A stretch of DNA of 64,000 nucleotides from Edaphochlamys debaryana (taxonomy: Eukaryota > Chlorophyta > Chlorophyceae > Chlamydomonadales): assembly GCA_016858145.1 (NCBI GenBank), contig JAEHOE010000022.1:558001-622000 (forward strand). The letters run 5' to 3'. The position numbers were made by a program, and so were the translations under genes. Within the stretch, counting starts at the first letter, position 1; the number at the start of each line of letters is the position of its first letter. Below are positions 1 through 12,883 of this stretch, one piece after another. The notes under the pieces are model-generated. The model searched no databases and was not told the origin of the DNA. It was given only the letters and a program-made list of their open reading frames with translations.

Positions 1-116
1 CAGAGGGCGAGGTGAGCAGGGCCAATGTCAACACGGCGCACAGGACCAACAGGCGGCCAGAAGCCAGCAGGAGCGCAGACTTTGCCCGCTCTGTCAACGT
101 CCACACCAAACCCCAC

Positions 117-3100
117 CTGGCGCATGCCCAGGAACTGCTGCATCTGGCGCAGGTCGTTCTGCATCGCCCCCAGGTGCGCCACCACGGGCTCGGGCACGCC
201 TGGACGAAACGGGCAGGTCGCAGCCATGGCCACACCAGAAACGATTGGCAAAGAGAAGCAGAGGAAGTGAACATGTATGACCTAGCGCAAGAAGGAACAC
301 GCTCATGCAGCAGGGACGGTCAGCAGCAACCTGACACTGCCATTGCAGTCCCAGCCCTGCCCACGCCCGCGCTCACGCACCCTGCATCTGCTCCAGCGGC
401 GGTGGCGCCCGGTTGGGCGCGTTCATGTTGGACTGGCCGTACTCGGGCACCGTGGCTGCCACCATGACGGGGTTGCGCTTGCGCGCCTCCTCGCGGGCCG
501 CGGGCGAGTCGTTGCCCATGCCCGGCGCACCCCCCGGCGGGGGCACCGCGAGGCCGCCCGCTCGCATGGCGTCCTCCAGCTCCACCTGCCGCCGCTTGAC
601 GGCCTCCAGGTCCTTGGACAGGTTGTCGGACTGGGGCGCGCGCTGCATCTGCGGGGTGGCGCAAAGTCGAGGCAGCAGTCAAGGGGCGGTGATAAAGTGT
701 GCAGTGTGGGGAGTCTGTGGATGCCGGCTGCGGCCCAGACCCGCTGCCTGCTTGGTTGCAAGCCATGCAAGATGATCCACACGTACCTGGTCGACCGGTA
801 GGCTGGCGGGCCTGGGGCCCTGGCCCCACGGCTCCGACGCCACCGCCGCGGCCTTCTCGGGGGACATGCCGCCCCGCTCCTGCTGCAGCGGCTGCTGGGA
901 GGCCATGGCGGCGGCGTGCTGGGCCGTGGCTGGGGACATGGCCAGGACCTGCTTCATGGCCGCGACCTCGCGACGCAGGTTGGACACCTCCGCGGCGACC
1001 GGCTCGATGGCGCCGGGACCTGCGCAGGCGGGCGAGGCCGGGCGGGGGGACAGTGATGAGCATACGTCAGGGGGTTGAGGCTGGGCGAGGACCGGTGCGC
1101 GTCAAATCAGCAACACGGCTTGGTGGTAGTGTGGATGGAGGCGAGCAAGCAGGTGCGGTAGGGAGGAGAGGGAGGTAGGGGCGAACAGCACGGCGAGGGC
1201 TAGGAACGAGGGCCACGTCCGTGCGAGTATCGGTACTCACTCTGCGGCGGCAGCTTGTTGGGTGCCTGTGCCATCTGGCCCTGCCCGTACTGCGGCATGC
1301 CGGTCTGCACCTGGATGGGCGCACGCGACCGCGTCGCGCCCATGCCCTCGATCACCGGCTGCGGGGGTGGAAGGCGGCCGACAAAAGGAGGGGATCATCA
1401 CAATGCCTCTTCTTGCCCTGGGCCCACTTGCCCCGTCCCACCAAGCTGCACGCAGCCACCCGTGCCACTCCACCCAGCCGCAGCAAGCCCCAGGCTCACC
1501 TCTGGCGGGGGCATGCCCGCCGCGCCGTCGGCGCCCTCGCCCATGGCCTCGGGCGGCAGCTGCATGCCGGCGGCCTGCATGGCGCTGCCCATGGCCGCCA
1601 CCTGCTTCTTGAGCCGCTCCACGTCGCCGCTGACCTGCCCCAGCCCCTCGGCCACGGAGCCGCCCTGCCCAGGCGCATTCAGCCTCCCGGGCTGGCCCCA
1701 CGGCGAGCTGCCCATGGCGCGGTCACCCGAGACCACGGCGATGGCGTTGCCGCGCCGCTGCGGCTCCTGCTGCTGGCCTTGGGCGCCCGGCGCCCCGGCC
1801 TCGCCCGGCATGCCGACGAAGCGGGACAGGTTCTTGACCTGCTCCCGCAGCTGCTGCACCTCGGCTGGGTCCAGAGAGCCCGGCTCCATGCCTGTCCGGT
1901 CGGGGCGGGGTAGGGGTCAGGAGAGGAGGCCGGCGAGGAGGGACGCGTGAGCGGAAGGGTAAGAGCGGATGCAGAGAGGGCTGCAAGTGGTGATGCATGT
2001 ACGGTAGGCCCAGAGCAGGGGTAGACAGGGGTGGAGTGTAAGATCATGTGGGCGGGCAGGGGCCCTGGAGGAGAAAAGGGCGCACCTTCGGACTGCAGCG
2101 GCAGGCCCGCGCGCTTGGCCTGCATGCCGGCCGGCTCCGGCACTGCCGCCATCTGCGTGACCTGGATGGGGTTGCGGCCCGCCTTGGCCGCCTCGGCCGC
2201 CTTGGCGGGGTCCGCCAGCTGGGCCGCCGCTTGGATGGCCTGGCGGGGAGGCGGAGGGGAGAGCAGGAGGTAAGCACGTGGGTGAACAGGAACGCGAGCG
2301 TGGCAGGCATGCAGCAGAATGCAGCGCCACGAAGGCCATATGATTGGAAGAGTGCATCGGCCCGCTCACCGGCATGTTCTCGTTGAGCACCGTGGTGACC
2401 TGGTTCGTGTTCTGGATGTTGGTGCGCAGGGCGGCATCCATCTGCGCGGACGGGAGGGCGGCAAAGGGGCTGGCGGTCACACCCACCCTAGCGCTTGCTC
2501 GGCTTCTGCTTCGTGTCTTCAGACCACGGATGACTACATAGACCTCAACAGGGGCGAGGAGTCAGAACCTCAGGGCCCCCTTGCAACCCAAACCCAGCTC
2601 CTGATGAAACCACGCACCGCTTTGACGTGCTTCTTCAGTTGGTCCACGTCCTGAGACACGGTCTGCACCGTCTCGCCCAGCGGCTTGCCGCCGGGGCCCA
2701 GCCTGCCCGCCTCGCCCCACTGCCCGCCGTCCTTGCTGGCAGCCTTGGCCGCCTCGCCGCCCGCCATGGCGCCCGCCTGTCCCATCGCGCCCGCCTGCTG
2801 GGGCATCCCCACGTACGCCTTGAGCTGCCGCAGCTCCTGCTGCATAGACTGCACCGCCGGCTCCGGCAGAGGCTCCAGCTGGCCCGCCTGGCCCGGCGTC
2901 AACCGCTGCGGCGCCTGCATCATCTGGTTGTTGCCGTACACCGGCTGACTCATCACAACCGCCACGGCGCCGCCGCGGCGGCGCTGCTGCTCCTGTGCCT
3001 CAGGCGAGGAAGCGAGCGCGGGCTCGAGGCCGGGCTCGCCCGGCTGGCCCGCGGCGCCCGGAGGCAGCGAGCGGGGCCAGTCCCCTGCCTGCGCTGCGAT

Positions 3101-6100
3101 GGCTCGCATCTGGTCCAGCGCCTTCTTCAGCTCGCCCACGTCCTGCTGCACGTTCTGCACCTGCTGCTTGACCTGCGGAAAGGGCCATGCCATCAGGGTA
3201 AGCGCCTTGCTTGTATGCCGGCTGGGTGTGCTCAGTTGACAGGGTGCGGTGGCCGAAAAGTTATAGCTACAACACGCTGCCACCATCCCCTCGCCACCAA
3301 CTTCCCTTCCCCCCCCTGACCCGGCACCACCCGACGGCGCCACGCACCTCCTGCGTCTCCTCACGGATGTTCTTGGGGCGGCCGGGCTGGCCCCACGGGG
3401 AGCCGCCCTCGGGGCTGGACGCCGACGCGGGCTCCTCGTTGACGCCGGGCAGCTTGCCGGCGCGGGCGGGCGTGGCCTGCTCGGCGGCCGAGGTGGGCTG
3501 CGCCGAGGCCACGGCCGGCGGGGGCGCCACGCCGATGGCCTGGTACAGGTCCCGCACCGCCCGCTTTACGGCCTGCTGGTCGCTCATGACGGCCTCCAGC
3601 TGGGGCTCGGAGGCGTAGGCGCCTGCGGAGAACATAGAGAGCGGACCATGAACAAAAGGCCAAGGACTGTCAGGACGAGATACGGTACTGCGGAGCGCAT
3701 TGGTATCGGTGGTACAGCAGACAAGGCAAGCCAATACGGCAAGGGAAGGGGCAAGAGGGAAGAGGGAAGAAGGAAGAAGATACCGGCGCCGCGCACACGG
3801 CAGTCGCACCGTCGGGGCCGGCCTGTCCGGCGGGCCGGTTGGGCGCGGCCATGGCTCCTCCGCCGGACACGAAGCCGCCGTCCACCACGCGGATGGGGTT
3901 GCGCTGGCGCTGGCCGGGATCGGGCGCGGGCATGCCGGGGCCGGGGGGCAGCTCCGCCATGACCGCGGCACCGCCGGCGCCCCGCTCCGACTTGAGCTTC
4001 TGCACCTCGGCCGTCAGGGCCGCCACCTGCGCAACCGGCCGGACGGGGTCATACAGAAGCGTAAGTCACTGCTCTAACATGTCCCATCTCCGAAAGCCAG
4101 ACGTTGCAGGTCAACACCCAGACCAAAGCCCACACCCAGGGTCAGCCCCAGGCCCCAGGCAAACGGTATGCTCAGAGCGCAAGCCAAGCGCAAGCCACGT
4201 GCCGCACCTCGTTGCGCGTCTGCGACAGCATGTCCAGCAGCATGCCCACGGCCGCGTTCTTGGCGGCCATCTCGTCCGCCATGCGCTTCAGCTTGCGGTC
4301 CATCTCGGGGTCGCCCGTGGGCTGGAGGGCTGCGGGGTGGAGGGGGTGGCGGGGTTTGGACGGTCAGGTATGGGGCATGGATTGGATAAAGTGCAGCTTA
4401 TGCGGGGGCCCCGGGCCAGGGCTCATCAGGGCTCCGTATGCGCTAGAAGCGTGGCGTGGGTCGTTGCACGCTGGCGCACGCGGGCAGGCGCGTGCTGGCC
4501 AGCGCCGACATTGGTGAGGACGTCGCGTACGGAACTCACGAGGCGCCTCGCCGCGCGCAATCTGCTGCACGATGACGGGGCGGTCCGACTGGCGGAAGGC
4601 GGGCTCCGTGGGGCCGGCCTGGCGATCCTGCATCTCCTTGAGCTGCCGGAAGACGTCGGCTGCGAGGAGGACGGAGGGAAGGTACACTTCAGCAAGGCAC
4701 CGACAGGCGCGGTGCATGTCCCACGCTCTACAACTACGGTCCGCCACCGCAGCACCTCCACTCCGCAACCCAGCTCGCACAGACCAGTACCCACAGCCAG
4801 CCCCATCAGTGCCCCAGCGGTCTTTCCATACCCCGCCCCCGCCCCCCCGCTCACCCAGCGCCGCGTCCTCCTCGCTGGGCTCCTTGCCGCCCGTGCCCTC
4901 CACGCTGCGCATGCGCTGGTCCAGGTTGAGCATGAGCCGCTGCATGTACTCATTCTGGGGTGGTGGGGGGTGGGCAGGGGGGAGCAGGGAGAGGCGGGGC
5001 GTGGGCGGAGGGAGAGTGACGAGAGTGAGGCCGCGTCGCGAGGGACGCACCCTTCCAGATGCATCATTTCTCAGCACGCGTGTTGAGGCGTCCTGCAATC
5101 CTCATACATACAACAGCAAGCTGCCGGCATGCTCGCCACCCCGCGCGCGAACTAGCAACGCCGACGACACGTCCCCATGCAAGCACCCCTCGCCCCCTGG
5201 CCGACCTCCCCAGCCCCCCCCCCCCCATGCGCCCCACCTGTGTGGCCTGCTGCGTCAGCACCGGCTCCAGGGGCTCCATGCCCCCAGCGCCCGGCTCCAG
5301 AGTGTGCAGGCCACCCTTGGGCGCCGCCAGGGCCCCGCGCGAGGGGTCCTCGCCGTACACCGGCACGCCCACGCGCGCGGCGATGGGGTTGCGCTGCCGC
5401 TCGTCCTGCGGGCGGTGGAAACAGACGCAAGGAATGGCATTACATGCGTGTTTGGAGGGGATGTGAAGATGGGGGCGATGCATGACACGGGACGAAGCAG
5501 GCCGGCGAGCTGCCAGGGGGTGCTGAAAGCGGTCGAGGTAGGGACAGAAGGAGTTGAGGGAACGGAAAAGGGCTCAAGCCATGTAGTGAATCCGCACCTG
5601 CTTGGGCTGCAGCTTGATGCTCTCCAGCGCCTCCAGGCGGTTCATGACCTCTGCCATCTGCTCCGTCAGCTTGTTCACCTAGGCGGAATAGACAGGCGGG
5701 GTTGGGGGCAAGGGTTTAGAGACGGAGCGCGGTAAGGTTCGCAATCTCCCCAGGCACGTGCTCAGGACGTGGCAGTAACTTGGCTCCCAGGGCGGGAGCA
5801 GGGAGGCGCTGCCAAGCAACCGCCTAGAGGCTTAAGAACCATGCAGTTTCCAAATTTGCGAGTGCCGCCCGGTTGTCACCCGCGCACCTGGTCGGTGAGG
5901 GGGCAGCGGCCGGCCGCGATCTTGCGCGGGATGGCCTGCGGCAGGTCCAGGCCCGTGATGGGGTCCCTCTGGGGCACCACGCTCTCCGTCACCTCGGCGC
6001 CGGGGCAGCCAGACTGCGGGGTCGGGAGGCAGGACAGGCGGCAAGGGAGGATCAAGTCAGGCTCCAAACCGAGTCTCCCCACCCTCCTACACACCCCAAA

Positions 6101-9100
6101 ACCCTCCTCAGCACCCCGCACCGGCCCCGCACTTTCCCCTCCTCGCAAACACGCTGTCCAAAGCCCACTCGGCCGCCCGGCTGCGGTTCAGCTCCCATGT
6201 CGACCCCCCCCCCCCTCCTTCCCCAGCCCACCCCTTCCCACCTGGACCTGCGTGGCCGCGGTCGACTGCGCCTCCGCCAGCTTCTCCGTGAGCAGTCGCA
6301 CGCGGTCAAACATCTCGCTCTCGCGCTTCTGCTGCTGGTCCAGCTTGGCCTCCAGCTGCTTGACGGCCGCCTGCTGCCGCTGCACCGCCTCCGCCATGTC
6401 CCCCTTGAGCGCGATCTCGGGCATGGACGCGCGCACGCGGCCGGTGCCGCCCAGGATGGAGGGCTCCTGCGGGTGAGGCGGTGGGGTTCGGGTTGGGGTT
6501 GGCGTTGGAGCAGGGGTTGGGGTTGGTGAGGATTGGTGCTTTGTTAGCGACAGGACCCCAAGGCACAACCCATCAATCCTCAACTCCCGCCTAGTCCTCG
6601 ATCTAGCGCGGGACCCCGGCCCACTGCCGCCCCAGGGTCTCGCTGCAGGCCCCGCACCGCCCCTTCCGCTCCGGCCACCCACCAGCGGGTCCTCGTCCAT
6701 CCGGCGCATGCCCATCCTGTGGGTGTGTGGAGGCAAGCGGCAATGCCGGCAAGGGACAGAGGCTTTAGACAGCGTTGCGTGGTACCCACACAGCCCTCTC
6801 AACTCCCCAAAAGGCCAGTTGCCCAGCCGCTGGCGACCCGGCCCTGGCAACTCAAGCCCCATACCACCCCCATCACCATTACCCGCCCTTCGGCCCCGCC
6901 TTTCGCACCTGTCCGGAAAGCCCGAGTCCCTAGGCTTAACCGACATGGGCGCCACGTCAGCAATGCCGTGCGTGACGGCAATGGTGTTCCGCGTGCCCCG
7001 CATGGGCTCGTCCTGGTTGTAGAGGTCAGGGTCGTTGGAGGGGGAGAAGGGGCGGGAGGGGTCGCCGCCGCCAATGGGGCCCAGCTTGCCGCCGCGTGGG
7101 GGCGGGGGCATGGGCCGCAACGGCACGGGCGAGGGCTTGCCGCGCGCCTGCGACCCGCCCATGCCCATGCCCATGCCGGGCGAGTCATCGGGGGGCGCTG
7201 CAGGGAGGGGTTGAGGAAGGGGCGGGCCCGGGTTGTGTGAAGCTGGGTCCCGGTCACGAAGGCAGGTGTTCACATGGGCGAGCGACCCGACACGAGGCAG
7301 GAGTTGCAGGAGACCCGACCCGACCCCAAGCATGCTCCAACCAGAGACGCAAGAAGTCACAAAGAGGCCCTGCCCCCCTGCGCCTGGCGACCGCAGCTCA
7401 CTCGGTGCCATGGACTTGCGCGGCTGCTGCCGCCGCGGCGTGCCCTCATCGTCCGAGTCCGGCGTCTCAATGACCGGGATACCGCGGATGTCCTGGCCAC
7501 TGGTCATGACACTGCCGCCACCTTGGTCGGCCTGAGCAGCATCAAGGGCGACAGGGACGTAGTTAGTGCCAGGCTCAAGGATGCTCACGTGTGTCGGGCA
7601 CCTATCGCGCGCTCTGCACTTGCGGAGGCCCCGGCCTTGGGGAAGGCAAGAAACGTGCTGCCCGGCCAGCCCCCTGCTTTTCGGCTCGCCGGCCGCACCT
7701 GCATGGCCTTGACCCAGTTGGGCACGCTGCCGTTGAGGGAGCCGCGGGCGCGGGCCGGGGAGGGGCGCGCGAGGGGGTCCCTCTCCTTGCCGCCACGCTC
7801 GATCTGGCAGGGGTGGAGGGGTGGAGGAGCATGAGTCAGGGAAAACGCCGCAACGCAAACATCCCAGCCCAGGAAACAACCCGTCACGCCTAACCGGCCA
7901 TCCCCTCTGCTGTCGCACCTCGCCCCCGGCCATTCCAACCCTCTCCCCACCTTGCCCTCCTGCATGAACTGCTCGTAGGCCGCCTCCGCAGCCATGTGCG
8001 CTCCCATGCCCTGCAAGTCGAACCATGGCGCAAGAGTCAGAGCTGCAAGATGCAAAGACAGACATGGGCAGCATATAGGAGCACCATCCCAAGTTTGACC
8101 CTCCTCCACCCCTCCTCGCACTCCATCACCACCCCGCGCCCGCTGCAAACCCCAACCCGCGCGCCGCCCCCACCTGCACCAGCTCCGGCTTGGGCAGGTC
8201 CGCCGCGTCCGGCTTGCGGAAGCCGTTCCGCAGCTGAGGCACGGTGGCCAGCTGCAGCCCCAGCCCCGCCACCAGCAGGAACACGTCGCCGGACAGCTCC
8301 GCGGCCAGAGCGCCAATAATCTGCCGCGGATTCCGGGGACAGATTGATGCTTCTTTCAGGGGCCAGGGCGCTAGTGGCGTACAGAAGGTTGCATATGCGC
8401 TTCAAGCGTGCAGTGCCGGCAGGCGGGTGCTGAATCGGGGCGACGCCGAAGTGTGGCTGCAGAGGGTTTGGCTGCATGAAGCCGGCGGAGGCAGGCCCGG
8501 TCCCACCTTGAGGAACTGGTTGTACTGCAGGCGCGTGGAGCCAAAGGTGGCCTTGCAGGACGACCACGCGATCTGCAGCGTGGTGTTGCTGGCGGGGCCT
8601 GGAGGAACAGAAGGGGGGGCGCCGAGGGGACCGCAGGACAAAGTGAGCGCCTCCTTTGCACCCGCTACTCCAGCGCCCGGGACTGCGCCCCTCGCAAACC
8701 CCGGCTTGCCCAGTCCCTAGTCCCGCCTTCCCTCCGTGTCTGTCCCCACCCTGCTACGGTATCCCCCTCCACACTCCATCCACCCACCGTTGGGCTCCAT
8801 GATCCCCGCGTCCTGGCACATCTTGGTGAACTGGTGGCTGTTCATGCGCTGGTCGCCGCCCACGAAGCCGCCCACGTTGAGCTTCACGTACATGTTGAAC
8901 GCGGAGCGCAGAGCCTGGCTCATGTCGTTGCCTGCAGCCCGGGGTGGGATAGCGGGCGGCAGCGGGGATGAGCCTCTTGCCCGCCCACCCCCTTACGCTC
9001 TGGACCTGGACGCGAGAGGAGCTCGCTCCCCACTGCACAACCCCTCTGCCCTTCCTCGTCTCCGCCTGTCTTCGGGCCCCCCCAACCACCCCCACTTCCA

Positions 9101-9890
9101 CATCCCGGCCCCTTCACCCCCTTCCCCTCTCCCCCGCCTGCTGCACGCTCCACCCACCCGGCAGCCTCCGGGTCTGCTGGTGCGCCAGGTTCCCGTGCAG
9201 GGCCACCATGGCCTCCACGGCGGTCATGAAGTCCTCATAGCTCAGGGACCGCCGGCCCAGCTTCTGACTGATCTGCAGCTCCGCGTCTGGGAGGAGGAGG
9301 GGGCGGGGCAGGGCGGCGGAAGGACCGGCGCAGGGTTGAAGTGCTGGCGGAGCCAAGCGGTGGTGAGCCCGAGGGGCGCAAACTTGACCTCAGCTTCTGC
9401 TACTTTAGCCCCGGACCGGTCTCAGCCGGGCTCGTGTTCTAGGTGCTCTGGGTGCCCTGTTCTCAGCAGTCGTGCCAACAGCCCACATGGCCCGATCTTG
9501 TTAGCAGTCTCGCTCTGCCCGCATCACGTATCTGCCCGCCGACGGTTGCGGCTGCGCCTTCAGGCTACGCCGGCTCCTGGGGCGCCCCCGAACCCTCATC
9601 CCACCGGTGCTTTCTTAAAGTCATATGGTACCCGCCCATGCCTGGATAGCATGCTAGCTCTCATCCTTCCAAGACCATCCAACCCAACCCAACCCAACCC
9701 AACCCCAGCCCGACCCTCCCGGCTTACCCAGCTGCTTCTGATTGAGCCCCAGCATGGCCCCCACAAGGGCCAACGCGTACAGCACCTGCTGGGGCTCCAG
9801 CTCGCCCGACACCTTATGCTTGTGGCTGGAGAAAATGGCTGACGCACGCTCCGTAATCGCGAGCATGACATCCTCAGCAACGGGACCACG
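117..9890 (-). CDS. p25-alpha (TPPP)-like coiled-coil protein with degenerate RNPI repeats, both ends open
   Basis: Not a gene I can name. A chain of 27 exons joins in frame on the minus strand and gives about 1,534 residues. Exon ends (5' to 3') include 9890-9728, 9286-9158, 8931-8788, 8598-8507, 8320-8174, 8010-7951, 7803-7699, 7531-7402, 7197-6909, 6716-6683, 6466-6242, 6013-5888, 5678-5598, 5405-5238, 4954-4855, 4659-4540, 4329-4208, 4026-3810, 3622-3348, 3172-2618, 2441-2370, 2239-2086, 1891-1500, 1358-1241, 1019-787, 648-381 and 199-117. The N-terminal ~230 residues are helical and EF-hand/p25-alpha-like (MNSHQFTKMCQDAGIMEPNG, then TLQIAWSSCKATFGSTRLQY), a fold known from tubulin-binding TPPP proteins. 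After it, heptad segments (DVERLKKQV, VDQLKKHV) alternate with Pro/Gly/Gln linkers carrying a repeated motif such as QRNPIRVV. A cytoskeletal or ciliary role is inference. The first exon opens at an acceptor, so the true start lies upstream; the 3' end is beyond base 1. Confidence 0.7.
8507..8931 (-). other. p25-alpha-like domain core (two exons)
   Basis: Exons 8931-8788 and 8598-8507 splice (phase 1) into a block that begins NDMSQALRSAFNMYVKL, continues with MNSHQFTKMCQDAGI and ends TRLQYNQFLK. The spacing of F-x-x-Y, the S-x-x-F-x-K-x-C-x-D-x-G segment and the closing Y-x-x-F-L resembles the p25-alpha family (F..F, K.C.D, I.Y.EF in TPPP). The two preceding exons (9890-9728, 9286-9158) have a similar helix-loop-helix feel (RRSLSYEDFMTAVEAMVAL) and may be a first, more diverged copy. 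The assignment rests on motif recognition only; a profile search would settle it. Confidence 0.5.
9679..9706 (+). repeat. (AACCC)n microsatellite in an intron
   Basis: Five consecutive AACCC units lie in the intron between the first two visible exons of the p25-alpha-like gene, close to the donor side. Nothing suggests function. Confidence 0.8.
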
Positions 9891-11483
9891 CTGTGGGGAG
9901 ATGCGGGGTGATGGTGGCAGGAAGGCAGGCAAGCAAGCAGGGCTCAGCAGGCTCGGCCAGCGTAAGCGGCACGGGCTTATCAGGGGTGGAAGCTTAAGCC
10001 GTGCGGGGCATGGCAGGCGCAGTATGACTGTATGAAGCGTCGTCGGCGAGCCCACACAGCGCACAGCAGGGCTGGGGCAGCCAGACCTCCTGCAACACCC
10101 CCGCCACCCGCCCAGCTGAGGAACCCCGGGGGCCCGTCCTCCCAAAGCCGACGGCCTCGCAAGCTACTTTCACATCGCCGCTATGCCGGGCCCGTCCTTT
10201 GACGTTTGCTCCAGGCGGGTCTGCCCCCACCGCTGGCCACCAGGCTCGCCACACGGTCTGTCCCTCACGCGAAGCCGCCAAGCCGACCTCGCGAACCCCG
10301 AACCGCCTCACCGGAACGAGTGTCCCTGACTCCATTTCGCTTGCTCGCCCACGAGGCAAGCCCCGCAAAGGGCCCGGCTCCAGGCGGGGCTCCATGGGGA
10401 GACCCGGTCGGAGCCGGTTAGGTTAGCTCCTGGCTGCTCCTGCTATCTCGAACTTGTAGGCATATGGCCAAACCGCATAGGCCCTAACGCAGACCAGGGA
10501 GAAGCCAGGGAAAGACAGGGAATGCAAGTCGAATGTTGGCCGGGGCTCCAGCGGAAGCCCAGCTGAGCAGTCTCAGGTCATCCGGGCAACACGATATAGT
10601 TATTGGATCAAGAATGGGCCCCAGGGACTCGCGTGTTCACAACACGCAAGACATGCGCTCCAAGGCATCCACAAAATTCACCCCTAAACAGGCCTCTGAA
10701 GGTGGAGCTCAAGCCCTATTACTGCGCATACCTTCCTGTCGCGTTGGAAGGGCTTCTGCGGACCTCCTAGTGCCCTCCACTCGCTGTCTTTCGTCCAAGC
10801 GGGCTCCAAGGAAGTCAAATGACTCCGAGTTAACACGCCTTAGTTCTTTCTAGTGAGAGGGAGGCAGGCTCGGGGTGTGAAGCCCTCAAGACCGAGGTTG
10901 GGGCATTTCTCTTCTGAGGTGAAGCCCGGAGCGTATGTGCGGGGTACTGTCTTGCTGTAAACCATCTACAGACGTGGTCCCGTCGAACTATGCTTGGGGC
11001 CTTGGGGCTTGCCAACCGAGAGGTGCATTTCGAGGACATGTACTTCATTGGCCCGCTAAGTCCCGCGCGGGATACCCGCGTTGTCCCCCACAGAAGAACA
11101 CGGTACACAATCACAGCAAACCATAACCGCAGAGCGCGACACAGGCGACCCGACGCACAAGGATGGCACGCGGGCCGGGCGGAGCGCTCTCGCCGCGACT
11201 CGCCCGACTCGTGCGGATGGCGTCGCGACGAGCAAATGCTGCTAATGTTGCGGGGGACACGCCAAGCGGGTGGGGGCCCCGAAGCGGCAAGGTGAAGGCA
11301 AGCGGGGGAAAGGCGGGTGGGTGTAACAGACGCCTCACTGCCTCACCACGATGAGACTGACGGTCTCCGGGGGGACGCGTGCGGCGCTGGGAAGGCGAGT
11401 CGGCTCCGAAGTAGCGTGGCCAGAAAGGGCCGGCTCCGGAGACCCGCCGCTAGACATGAGTGTGAGAAGAGTATTGAAGAGTA

Positions 11484-11550
11484 TGGCTACCGGAGGGAAT
11501 CGGACCCCCACTAGTGGTAAGCTCCCACTAGCCGCCCAGCGCAGCGCCCA
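11484..11550 (-). other. tRNA-like segment (B box) or retroelement primer-binding-site-like sequence
   Basis: On the minus strand the word GGTCCGATTCC (11506-11496) matches the pol III B box GGTTCGANTCC with one change, and it is preceded by an AGTGGGAGC segment resembling a tRNA D arm. No anticodon arm or matching 5' acceptor strand is found, so this is not a functional tRNA. Read on the plus strand, TGGCTACCGGAGGGAATC has the form of a retroelement primer-binding site (complement of a tRNA 3' end plus CCA). A SINE head or PBS remnant are both possible. Confidence 0.3.
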
Positions 11551-11612
11551 AGTGCGTAAAAGTGCCGTACACGTGTGGGTTTCACCCCTTGAGACCCCCC
11601 AGCATCCCCCCG

Positions 11613-11790
11613 ATCAGCCTGCTAGACGTACCCGGCGCAGCTCTACACCGTCAACAGCAACAGCATGCCGGTTACTCTAGCATAGCCGTTCTCAGCCGCA
11701 TCCCCGACTACACCTTCTGCGCGTACCGCTCCGTGTAGTGCTAGATGGCCTTGTTGCTTGTGTACTGCGCGGGGGCTATGCCCGCATCCC
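11613..11790 (+). repeat. Direct repeat, left copy (~170 bp)
   Basis: It begins ATCAGCCTGCTAGACGTA and runs through GTCAACAGCAACAGCA, ACTCTAGCATAGCCGTTCTC and CCGCTCCGTGTAGTGCTAGA. The same order of words recurs at 12884-13050 with scattered substitutions (roughly 85-90% identity by eye). Candidate terminal repeat of a small non-autonomous element. Confidence 0.75.
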
Positions 11791-12883
11791 CCCCGATCCC
11801 CCCTCTGTCGGGAACCGTGGGCAATGCTGTAGGACGTCTCCTACATTGGGGGCCCCAAAGCTGGCGTGTATGTATGCGGCACTGAATGGGGAGGGCGGTC
11901 GGCTTCCCGGTCTTGTACCCTTCTTACAGCAGGCTTGACGGACAAAAACATGGCGATGAGCCGCGATATAGAGTTGAAACCCCGAGGCCCCGAGGGCAGT
12001 TTTTATGTTCCGGTTTATCGACGCATCACCAATGGGACGGCTGTCATCACTGGGGAGCTCAGCGGAGCCCGGATACGCAGCAAACAGGACGAAGCCTCGC
12101 CGCCGCTGCCCCATCACCGACAGCCCGGCCCTCGCCTCCGTGCCTGGCGCCCAGCCCGTCGTCCCCACCCGGCCATCCCTCGGGCCCCAGCCCTCCCGCC
12201 CTCCCGTGCCTGTGCCTGCGGCTCTGCCGCCCTCCCCCGACCGACGCGCTCAGCCAACGCCTCAGGTCCCACCCTCAGCGGCACACGCCTCGCACGTCCC
12301 TGTCGCGTGGCACGCTCGCACGGCTTCTTCACCGTCGCCAGCCACCAGCTCCAGCCGCAAGGCCAGCGCGTCCAGCCCTCCGCAGCTCCGTGAACGCAGT
12401 ATCGACCGGTCGGTGCGGCCAGCGTCTACGAGCGCAGCTGCCTCAGACTACGCTACTTCCCACTTCCCACCCACGTGACGCTCTTCGTCTCCCAGCCGCC
12501 GGCTCCCCGCTCCCGCTGGTTTCCTCCCGGGCCTCGTATTGCCCTAGGTCCCAAAACTACCTTTCTCCTGCCGCTTCACTCCTAGACGCACGGGTTTTGG
12601 GAACGGGTATCTTCCTGGTGGCATCTTCCGCCTCGTACGTCAGTATGGAGCTCAGTCTTCAAGCAGCATTCCGCAGCCGGCGTTTTTCCCCCAGCTCGCA
12701 TTTGCACACACCGCACTTTAACGCTCGACTAGCCCCTGTAGCTGACTCGTCGTCTTCGTCTACGCCACCTGCAGGTGCGCGCTCGCGCATGATGACCATA
12801 GAAGACTGGCACGCTTCACGGCTGGGGGCTTCTTCAAGCGGCTCAGGAAAGTGCTATTCGCGCCTGTCTCCCATAGGACCTGT

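Noticed and set aside
6480..6540. Interstitial telomere-like repeat (GGGGTT-type) in an intron
   Set aside because: The units are irregular (GGGGTT, GGCGTT, GGAGCA) and do not match the TTTTAGGG telomere of chlamydomonads. It looks like a simple G/T-rich intron.
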